From Paraescarpia echinospica (Eukaryota; Annelida; Polychaeta; Sabellida; Siboglinidae), in NCBI GenBank assembly GCA_020002185.1, contig CM034534.1, positions 66,711,152 through 66,775,151 of the forward strand: 64,000 bases of DNA, in the 5' to 3' direction. Of the stretch, positions 25,653 through 34,619 are shown one piece after another. The notes beneath the pieces were generated by a model. That model made no database searches. It was not told where the DNA came from and worked only from the letters and a program-made list of their open reading frames with translations. Within the stretch, counting starts at the first letter, position 1; each line of letters opens with the position of its first letter. Position numbers and translations under genes: made by a program.

Positions 25653-27168
25653 TATCTAGCGATTGTGTTGTTGATAAGGATTTATTTATTTAGTGTTGTT
25701 AGTTTACAACAGTATATGTCATAAATAAATCGTAGCGTGATGAGAAGGTTGTAGACGTGTATGGCAAACGAAAGTAGGGTTAAAAAGACATCGTGAAACT
25801 GTACGGTAACCGGAAGTAGGGTGGTGGGAAGGTCGTAGACCTGTACGGTAAAGGGAAGAAGGGTGATGGGAAGGTCGTAGACCTGTCCTGTAACTGGAAA
25901 TGACATAATTTGACCTACTTTTCTAGTTCACTACATATTCGTCAGGATTTGACATATATTTTAGTTCTCATTGCATACGCTAGGGCCGCCATACCAGACG
26001 AAGTTTGCACATGCGCAATGGTCTATTAAATTTATTTATTTTTATTTTGTCTATTTAATAGACATTTTGGTATATCTGGCACGGCTCTTCAGTGGTTTAG
26101 TTCATATTTTCCAGAGCAATACCAAAGCATTAACATATCTGGATCACCATTTGGTGTCCCACAAGGTTCTGTCCTTGGCCCTGTTCTGTTTAGCTTTTAC
26201 ACAACATTCCTTAGTCGAGTCATAACTAATCGTAATATAAATCATCATTTGTATGCTGACGACACACAGGTGTATATATAACTTTCACCAACTGATACAC
26301 AGACATCTCTATCAACTTTAAATGACTGTCTCACTGACATTTTGCTGTGGATGGAAGCAAGTAAATTGAAGCTAAATCCAGATAAAACTGATATAATTAT
26401 TATTGGCACAAAACAACAACGAAACAAGGTTGTTAACTACTTTCCATTTAAATTGTTTGGTAATGATACATCACCATCATGTACTGTTCGTAATCTAGAT
26501 GTTATCTTTGACAGTGATTTCAGTTTTCACCAGAACATTTCTCAATTCTGCAAATCCTGTTTCTACCATATACGTGATTTCCGCCGAATTCGGCGTCATT
26601 TGTCTTTATCTACTACTGAAACAATATCAGTATATCTAATTAGCTAAACGATATTGCTAAAAAGGACTTAGCTAAACTCCAACCTGTACAAAATTGTTTA
26701 GCACGTGTAGTACTAAAAGCACCTCGTTTCTCACCATCTCTGCCAGTTGCATTGGCTTCCAGTTACATATCGAATACAATTTAAATTAGCCACTATCACA
26801 TATCATACCCTTTCTACGAAGCACCCATCCTATTTGTTTAGTCTCCTTCGTTTTTCCGATATCCCCAGGAATCTCAGATCAACGATTTTTTGTTCCAAAA
26901 ACCAAATTTGTTTTCTAGCTGCACAACAAATTTGGAATCAACTCCCTATCGCTTTAAAATCATCTGAGACTATGAATACCTTCCGTAAAAAACTACACTT
27001 ATTTATTTGAAATTGCATTCACACCCTAACCTTCGGCAGTCCCTTGCACTAATGACGTCTCTTGACTGTCCCTGTTAACGATTTTGCCCAATGATTCTTA
27101 TATGTATACGCTCAGATTCCTGAGGATTTCGGCGCTATAGAATTTGTCATTATTATAATTATATATGA
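25653..27168 (+). pseudogene. LINE B copy 1: 5' region joined to RT 3' half
   Basis: A 5' region (25653-26040) with GTCGTAGACCTGTACGGTAA-type repeats is joined at TAATAGACATTTTGGTATA to RT coding text. The RT motifs run GVPQGSVLGP, YADDTQVYI, a stop, then LKLNPDKTDIIIIGTK, VRNLDVIFDSDFSF and FYHIRDFRRIRRHLSLST. A C-terminal part follows to 27010. The 3' tail is GGCGCTATAGAATTTGTC plus ATTATT repeats, as in CR1/L2-type LINEs. Stops and frameshifts are present. The N-terminal RT and the endonuclease are absent. A second copy at 37453-38975 has the same composite structure. Confidence 0.88.
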
Positions 27169-27423
27169 AGTTTGTCTAGTTCACGGGTAAATGTACAATA
27201 TCGGATAAAGCATGTAGTAGACTCCCTTGAACATAATTATACATACATTTCCAAGTTCAATTTCATATATATCTTACAATATATTATTAAATTTATGCAC
27301 ACAAAGAGGCGGCCGGAGTGTTCCCAGTAATTTATGTTAAGTATGGAACGAACAATTTTTTTCGCATAATAAATGATTTTGTTAAATTAGTTTTGTATGT
27401 GGATCCCCACTAGATGCTTAGCA
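27169..27423. other. Unassigned AT-rich stretch
   Basis: No feature recognised. Confidence 0.5.
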
Positions 27424-27640
27424 TCACGAGCGAAAAAATCTGCTTCTTCCGATTCAGCACTTCCATAATCTGCTTCGTAATCCATGGGTTGTTGTTTGGG
27501 TACAACATGACAGTGTTTTGGGGGTATTATTATGTCAACACAGAAATTCAAGAAACTAATGATATTGACATGACATGAAACTAGCTCGTCAACTTTATCA
27601 CCATACACGTATCATAACAACGTCCCAGCCAGTGCAATCG
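27424..27640 (+). repeat. Dispersed repeat R2, copy 2
   Basis: Matches 1272-1447; see the shared words listed there. It carries an extra 30-50 bp around 27550-27600. Confidence 0.7.
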
Positions 27641-27808
27641 AAGCATTCCCTGAGTTTCTCGCAAGGTTCTGGAGTCCTCTTGTAGAACGTTTTGGCGGTG
27701 AGAGGTTGACATTACACCACATAGCTGTATGTCGGAATCAGCTGGACCTAATTGGTTGTGATCCCACTGGCCAATGGGAGGTAAGCACTTGGGAATGTAT
27801 GCGTCCTT
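27571..27808 (+). other. Possible orphan coding segment with splice-donor-like end
   Basis: One plus-strand frame stays open for about 75 codons and reads like natural protein: EAFPEFLARFWSPLVERFGG, then LTLHHIAVCRNQLDLIGCD and PTGQWE. It is followed at 27781 by GTAAGC, a good splice donor. There is no start codon or acceptor that I can assign, and the first part overlaps repeat R2. I do not recognise the family. It may be a decayed exon or chance. Confidence 0.25.
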
Positions 27809-28088
27809 GACATTTACATACAACAAGTCAAGGATCCTGTACTTGCAAATGGGACACGTTACATATTGCCGATAACGTTGTACAGAAACGTGATTGAAAT
27901 CGCACGTGACAATTTTAGAGCGTCAGGCAGGCGAGACAGCAGATCAGAATTAAGCTTGAAAAAATGTGTCGGCTGCTATTTGTGGGGTTCGTCGAAGGTG
28001 GAATGGATACAACAGTCAAAATCACGTACGAAAACTCGCGCGACAACATGGCCAGTATGACACCACTGCTTGTTAGTGCACACACATA

Positions 28089-28322
<234 letters not shown>

Positions 28323-29345
28323 TAGAGGATATCAACACATATGATGATACACATAAATTTACAGGAATGTTAACATATAAGTAGATGGACATATCCATAT
28401 AAATGTTTTTTTTCTTCAGAATTGGTCAAGGAAGGTGGAAATATGGAAATGTTAGTTGATTAAGCAGGAGGACACGGGGCCTTGTGCCGGGGATACAACA
28501 ATATGCCGCCAGTTGGCAAACTTCATTAGTTCAATAACGTGCTAATGAATCTGCACCAAAAAGGCATATTTTCCCCAATGAAACCTTGGTGTTTGGCGAA
28601 AAGATCCTGACACTATCAGATGAAGTACAACATATACCCTAGAGGTAATCTTGTCCCGAGCCTATTTGTTATACCTACACCGAACAGTATATGGATCTTC
28701 CGTTTGTTGTGTCCCTGACATTTTCCGAAACATACGGAACACTAGTGCGCATCAATGTGTGACACCGAATGAAATTAAAACGCAGAACATCGCAGTTAAA
28801 GTTTGACATTGAAAAAAGCAGGCGCAACACTACTGAATTTAAATGCAATGAACCCCAAGTGTTACTGGCCTGAAAGCGAGCATACAGTAGATACATCTGT
28901 CGACCATTTCAAAAATATATTTTGGGGATGACCTTTGGATGGTGGTGCACTGTTGCTCACAATTCAATGCCGTAAGTGAACACATCGTTCTCTCCCGAAG
29001 GAGTATTTCAATTGATAGTGTCTATAAAATATTGACGGTGTGCTGCCTGAAAGAGCAGTTAGCTATCTACGGTGAAGTTGTAAAATCATGGCAGTGGAAG
29101 AGTATAAGTCACGAAAAGCTGATGGACACCTACTCAAAAGGATGCGCAACATACGAGGTACGGTCGGATGTGATATCATTATACCATTCCTAATACATAC
29201 CATATTTCGAACTCTATAATGTAGTGTTTTCTTGTTATACTGCGTACATCTGTAGATGGAGAATGACTGCCGGATCCGGAAGTTGTTTGTTGTATATTTA
29301 CATTGAGGCCGGATATAATATAAATACATTTCGCACGGAGGAGGA
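28323..29345. other. Unassigned stretch
   Basis: No recognised gene. The frame at 28939-29193 (starting MVVHCCSQFNAVSEH) has no family motif. Confidence 0.45.
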
Positions 29346-29357
29346 TGCGCAATTAGT

Positions 29358-29378
29358 ATATATATATATATATATACT
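29358..29378. repeat. Short (TA)n
   Basis: About ten TA units. Confidence 0.85.
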
Positions 29379-29634
29379 CTAGTATTTAAATCACATTGCA
29401 GTAGGTATTTAATAAAATCAAGTATGTAAACATTAGCTAATTAGTAATAATGAGTGTGGGACATAGACAGTAGTACAATCGGGACCCATGAATCATTCGT
29501 TCAAGCCATACCAGCAGTACTAAATAAATTAAATACATTAAACATTATGGAATATATATATGTTAAAACAAAATAGCAATATTAGAAAACTGATAACATT
29601 GATCAATGATGTGATGTATCTATGACTGATTCGG

Positions 29635-30225
29635 GAAGTTGATGGAGGATGGAATGAATGATTTCACGTACGATGGGTTTACGCAGTTGGCAGTCTGTGC
29701 CTCCTTCCAGAGGGGAGAAGGTCATACTGGTCGTGTAAGAAGTGGGTGTGGTCAGATAAGATTTGTTTCTTTGTCATCTGCGGAGTTCTCGACTTCTTGT
29801 ACAATTGCTGTAAACTGGCTTCGGGTGTAGATCAAGAAAGAAGCATTATTTAGCTTATTTACTTCCCTCTATTTTTGACTGAAAGATTTCCCAACCAGCA
29901 AATAAGCCCGAAAGTCATAACACTTTTCACAAATGAATCGTGAAAGAGGGACAAGATGTTTCTCTCGACGTGCATTGCATTGAATTTTCTCAGGAAATAC
30001 AATCTTTGCTGGATTTTCTTGTATACAGTCATTGTTCTATCATCCCAGCTTAATTTGTCATCGATTGTAGTACCAAGATATTCATATGAATGTACAATTT
30101 CTATGTTTTGCCCTTTGTTGATGACAGGATTAGGATGATGTACACCTGATCGAAAGTCTACTAAAATTCCCTTGGTTTGATAACATTCAACGCAAGGCAG
30201 TTAGTCATACACCATGATACGGTTA
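29635..30225 (-). pseudogene. Rex1-like LINE, RT C-terminal end
   Basis: On the minus strand, following frames, the text reads VDFRSGVHHPNPVINKGQ, VHSYEYLGTTIDDKLSWDD, QQRLYFLRKFNAMHVER and FVKSVMTFGLICWLGNLS. It then ends with a VNPSYVKSFIPSSINFPN-like C-terminus. The spacing and wording match the C-terminal domain of Rex1-type LINEs (CR1 group): the YLG-xx-IDxxLSW block, then QRLYFLR, then C-W-GNLS. Stops and frameshifts are present. Pieces of the same type lie at 39545-39775 and 40925-41245. Confidence 0.85.
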
Positions 30226-30530
30226 CCGTACAGTTTCACAATGTATTGCTAAACCTTCCTCTTCATTCACCAAAAATACATATAAACTTTAATAACCTAA
30301 TTTTATAACCCAAAACCTATCTAGGCCTTAAAATGTAGACCGCAAAACCCTACTTTTATCGTGGGAAATAGGATTGTTATTAAAGCTGCGGAAGAATGCA
30401 CTCGGTGCCCTGTATTTTTTTCAGCAAACTTGTTACAATCCTCCCGACAGGTAGACTTGCCTTGTTATGCTAAACGTAGCAATCTTGCAACAATGTATTA
30501 AAGTCTGATGTACGCTTTTCATTGTTTTAG
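30226..30530. other. Unassigned stretch with LINE B 5'-like scrap
   Basis: 30216-30245 resembles LINE B 5' text (GGTTACCGTACAGTTTCAC). Otherwise there is no feature. Confidence 0.4.
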
Positions 30531-30532
30531 GC

Positions 30533-30628
30533 AAAATGGCGGGAAATTTTTGAAAATGGCGGGAAATCTGTGAAAAGGGCGAGAATTTTGTGAAATATGG
30601 CGGGAGTTCGGTGAAAAGGACGGGGAAG
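30533..30628. repeat. About 20-bp tandem repeats with GGCGGGAA cores
   Basis: Five imperfect units of the form AAAATGGCGGGAAATTTTTG. Two contain GGCGGGAAAT, which resembles an E2F site. No promoter context is evident. Confidence 0.7.
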
Positions 30629-30886
30629 CCTTTTTAATGTAACTTAGTGCCGTGTGTCAACATTTCTGCGATGCAAGTCTGAACTTGTCCGCCACGTACA
30701 ATATGTTACATTGTAATTACATCTCGTCGCGTTTTCTTGGCGTAACGTAAGTGCTATAGTAACGCGTGCCTCGAAACTGGTTTCAACTATATTACATACC
30801 AGGTACAGAGAGACAACATCACGACCAGCTATGTAGTACATCCTTTTAGATTACTACAACATTCTAGAACATTTAGTGAGACACCC

Positions 30887-31009
30887 AGATACCCGAGGTC
30901 CTATTCATAGTGTGTATTTTACCGCATATAGCATAATTTTCATATATAATATATGAAAATCATGCTATATGTGGTAAAATACACACTGTGAATAGGACCT
31001 CGGGTCTCT
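30887..31009. repeat. Near-perfect hairpin (MITE-like)
   Basis: Arms of about 60 bp (30887-30946 and 30950-31009) read ACCCGAGGTCCTATTCA... inwards, with a 3-nt centre in a TATAATATA stretch. Single copies of the same arm text occur at about 31092 and 33131, so it is a repeat family terminus. Confidence 0.85.
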
Positions 31010-31085
31010 GATATGTATAAATATATATGTATATATTCTTGAACATAATTATGGTGACCAGTATATACTGAACATTTAGTTAGAC

Positions 31086-31228
31086 AACAAGGGACCCGAG
31101 GTCCTATTCACAGTCTATATTTTACAATATAACGTAATTTTCACATGTGTTTGAACATAATTCAGAATTATTGTGACTGGTATATATTTTTATCATAGCC
31201 ATAATATTTGTTATAACCCAAAACCTAT
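31086..31228 (+). repeat. Inverted repeat IR-a, left
   Basis: Pairs with 32992-33138 (sum about 64223). Outer text GACCCGAGGTCCTATTCACA, inner text TTATAACCCAAAA. Identity is moderate, with small gaps. Confidence 0.75.
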
Positions 31229-31317
31229 TCAACTGAGGGTCCAGCTAGGCTATTTGTCCAGGTACATACCTATTTGTGTGTGTCCTCCGCACATACAAGA
31301 CGGCTACTTGTTACCTG

Positions 31318-31671
31318 CGAGCTTGAATTCATACAACTCCCCCACACCACACGGGCACTCGTCTATAACCTATATAACATATATAGGTTGTATTAACTCG
31401 TACACTCAACACCTCAATATTACTGTTTGTGGAAATACCCGACTGTGGAAGACGCCAAAAATAGAGCTTCCATATCGTATTGATAGTGGACATTTACTAC
31501 ATGTAGCGCAATTTTCATATAGCATTGACAATAATTCTTTTGCTAGTGTGGTATCTGAAATTCCTATTTCCATCCTATTCACCGTGTTACTATACCAGAG
31601 CGTGAGAAACAGCATACCTATGTATGTTATTGACAGCAGACGTGAACTGATTCATGGACAATACGAAACAT
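31318..31671 (+). repeat. Inverted repeat IR-b, left
   Basis: Pairs with 34066-34419 (sum 65737) at high identity over about 354 bp. A frame at 31173-31682 stays open in both copies. The residue changes between copies are largely non-synonymous and there is no family match, so I do not call a gene. Confidence 0.88.
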
Positions 31672-31734
31672 TTTGGGGTTAATCGAGCAAAAATTATATG
31701 GTTTTGTCCCACCGGTACAAAAACGTTAAATTTT

Positions 31735-31800
31735 CAGAAAATGTAAACAACTCACGTCGGTGAGTTGTTGTTTAAATTTTAACTAAGTAACATTTTCTGT
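31735..31800. repeat. Small nested hairpin
   Basis: AACAACTCAC and GTGAGTTGTT form the inner stem. CAGAAAATGT and ACATTTTCTG form an outer pair. Confidence 0.6.
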
Positions 31801-32155
31801 ATCTAACTCTAATTAGTTTATTTCACCAGCTAGATGACGCCACCGTGTAAGGTAGAACGCCAGTGCACTAGGGGCACTACGCCGGAAGTGTCGTCGTGCT
31901 GGAAGTCACGTGATTGTTATGTCTGCATCTACAGTTTAACCTTTCCAGAAATGTGTCGACGAATAGAGACACGGCTTCCACGGTAGATGACATTACTCTA
32001 ACTAGTTACATTGGTGTCCGTTGGGTGACGTCGCAAATCGCCTGTCTTACGGCCGCACACAGTGTTTGTAATTACAAAAGTCGTGCAACCGGAAGGCTAT
32101 AGTCGGAAATATGGACGCTTCGCTTCGTAATAGTGTGGTTTCTACTAGATGACGC
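31801..32155. other. Unassigned stretch
   Basis: No feature recognised on either strand. Confidence 0.45.
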
Positions 32156-32159
32156 GACA

Positions 32160-32320
32160 CTTGAGGGAGGGAGGGGGGAGGGAGGGAGGGAGGGAGGGAG
32201 GGAGTTGAGTGAACGAGTTGAATGAGTGAGTGACTGAGTTCAGTGAGTGAGTGAGTGAGTGAGTGGTGTGAGTTGAGTAAGTGAGTGAAGTGAGTGAGTT
32301 GAGTGAATGAGTTGAGTGTG
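32160..32320. repeat. (GGGA)n followed by (GAGT)n
   Basis: About 40 bp of GGGAGGGA, then about 110 bp of GAGTGAGT-type units. It is G-rich on the plus strand. Confidence 0.92.
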
Positions 32321-32545
32321 TCAATTTTAGCGTTTCAACGCTGAATATGTGTAACATTCTTATAGAATTTACGACGTTCACGCGTTAAAGTAAGAAAGAT
32401 GTACAAGTCTACCGTTGTGGTAAGCTAAATGTTTACGATATTACCTCAGTAAAGTACTAAACTGGCAAGAATTTACGACGTTCACTCATTCATACGCTAA
32501 AATGTTTACGAAGTTATCTCAGTAATGTACTAAGTTGGCAAGTCT

Positions 32546-32642
32546 CAGCTGTATGAATGAGCACCTGGTTATAGACAGTGGTGAATAGTTATGTACGAAT
32601 AATCTACGCGTATTAATTGCAAAATGGTTGAATGCTTCCCGT
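32546..32642 (+). repeat. SINE remnant (middle part)
   Basis: Shares TGTATGAATGAG, CACCTGG, TATAGACAGTGGTG and ATTAATTGCA with the SINE body at about 52035-52135. It is truncated at GAATGCTTCCC, where 12-bp repeats begin. Confidence 0.8.
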
Positions 32643-32830
32643 CTGTTGTCTCTTCCTTGATTATATCATGCGATGTCTCGTCCGTTGTCTCGTCTGTTGT
32701 TTCGTCTGTTGTCTCGTCCTTTGTTTCATACGTTATATCGTCCATTGTCTCGGCTGTTGTCTCGTCTGTTGTCTCGTCCGTAGTATCATACGTTATATCG
32801 TCCATTGTCTCGTTTGTTGCCTCGTCTGGA
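32643..32830. repeat. 12-bp repeats (GTCTCGTCTGTT)
   Basis: Imperfect units of GTCTCGTCTGTT, read as VSSV repeats. An embedded higher-order block (CATACGTTATATCGTCCATT) occurs twice. A related array is at 33130-33320. Confidence 0.85.
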
Positions 32831-32991
32831 CAAATGATGGAACAAGCTTCACACTAGATGGCGGCGCAGGTTGTTGATATTCGGAATTACCAAAGGGACT
32901 ACCGTGTCCGGTATTTATAATACGAGAAAATGGTAAATATCATGTTTTCCCATGACACAAGTAGGTTTTTTTGGTCTAGCTTTTAAGGGGT

Positions 32992-33138
32992 ACATAGTTT
33001 TTGGGTTATAAGAAGTACTATCGCTATGATAAAAACATGTACCGGTTACTATAATTCTGAATTAGATTCAAACATGTGTGAAAATTACACTACATGTAGC
33101 AAAATATAGACTGTGAATAGGACCTTGGGTCTCGTTGT
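32992..33138 (-). repeat. Inverted repeat IR-a, right
   Basis: Mirror partner of 31086-31228. Confidence 0.75.
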
Positions 33139-33320
33139 CTCGTGTGTTGCCTCGTCCGTTTTCTCGTACGTTGTCTCAGGTGTAGTATTCTGTTGTTTCA
33201 GCCGTAGTCTCGTCTGTTGTCGTCTGTTATCTCGTCCGTTCTCTCGACCGGTGTCTCGTCCGTTGTTTCGTCTGTTATCTCATCCGTTGTCTCGTCTGTT
33301 TTCTCGGTCTTTGTTTCGAC
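33130..33320. repeat. 12-bp repeats, second array
   Basis: GTCTCGT-CGTT-type units like those at 32643-32830, beginning inside the end of IR-a. Confidence 0.8.
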
Positions 33321-33599
33321 CATTGTATTGGACGAACAGTAACTTTGCCTTTAATGTGTCAATTATGTTTGTTCTTAAAGAAAGTGTGTTTGAAATTATA
33401 CGTGGCAATTATTATACTACGGCTAGTACGTTTATAAGGCTGGGGCAAATGAAAAGATAAAATATGTTATGTTACATTGACGGTAGACTAAAATAGGAAA
33501 ACATTACCCCGCTATAAAATATACTATGAAAATAGTATAAGGTTATAAGAATGAAAAAATAAATTATTTGATGTTACTAAAAATAGTCTCAGACATGTC

Positions 33600-33895
33600 G
33601 ACACACACACACACCGACGCACCTACGCACCTACGCACCTACGCACCTACGCACCTACGCACCTACGCACCTACGCACCTACGCACCTACGCACCTACGC
33701 ACCTACGCACCTACGCACCTACGCACCTACGCACCTACGCACGCACAGACGCACAGACGCACAGACGCACAGACGCACAGACGCACAGACGCACAGACGC
33801 ACAGACGCACAGACGCACAGACGCACAGACGCACAGACGCACAGACGCACAGACGCACAGACGCACCGACACACATATAAACCAACCGTCACACA
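33600..33895. repeat. Two abutting 8-bp minisatellites: (ACGCACCT)n then (ACGCACAG)n
   Basis: About 16 units of ACGCACCT switch at about 33740 to about 16 units of ACGCACAG, with a decayed CA-rich trail to 34060. The units differ by two bases. The Cys/Val and Thr/His frames are artefacts. Confidence 0.96.
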
Positions 33896-34065
33896 GATAA
33901 ACCGACACATAGACATACCGACACACAAAACACAGACACATAGACATGCCGACACACAGACACACCGACGCATAGACGCACAGACACACAGATAAATCGA
34001 CACACAAACATACCGACACAAAAAACAAACACGGACACACGGACACACAGATACACAGGAAAAAG

Positions 34066-34419
34066 ATTTTTCATATTGCCCATGAATCAGTTCACGTCTG
34101 CTGTCAATAACATACATAGGTATGCTGTTTCTCACGCTCTGGTATAGTAACACGGTGAATAGGATGGAAATAGGAATTTCAGATACCACACTAGCAAAAG
34201 AATTATTGTCAATGCTATATGAAAATTGCGCTACATGTAGTAAATGTCCACTGTCAATACGATATGGAAGCTCTATTTTTGGCGTCGTCCACAGTCGGGT
34301 ATTTCCACAAACAGTAATATTGAGGTTTTGAGTGTACGAGTTAATATAACCTGTATATATTATATAGGTTATAGACGAGTGCCCGTGTGGTGTGAGAGAG
34401 TTGTATGAATTCAAGCTCG
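34066..34419 (-). repeat. Inverted repeat IR-b, right
   Basis: Mirror partner of 31318-31671. Its open frame runs on into the minisatellite, giving a misleading 231-codon chimera. Confidence 0.88.
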
Positions 34420-34619
34420 TACAAGTTTGGAGTCAGGTGGTAGGGCCTAACAGACAGCAAGCCAAATTTAACCCACTGTGTCTAATCATGTTTTCAAAGT
34501 GTTATACGACGGTCTGTTGATTCATACTATCACTACACACTCACGAAGCTTCAGCGATTGTCGCGATGTAGTTTTTATATATCTACAAAGTGTATGTTAT
34601 CTATAATTTAAAGTAGCTT

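Larger units (their letters stand above)
22550..26389 (-). repeat. Palindrome P2, right arm
   Basis: Mirror of 18562-22401. The inner boundary is after ...AAACCACTTCCTG. The outer boundary falls inside LINE B at the codons for LNPDKT, and LINE B continues normally past 26389. The right arm is therefore contiguous with its natural neighbour at the outer edge. Confidence 0.96.

Noticed and set aside
15316..26389. P1 and P2 as terminal inverted repeats of giant DNA transposons
   Set aside because: LINE B and LINE G are continuous across arm boundaries, and no transposase or polymerase gene is present.
33719..34414. 231-codon minus-strand frame
   Set aside because: A chimera of IR-b and the 8-bp minisatellite; no family match.
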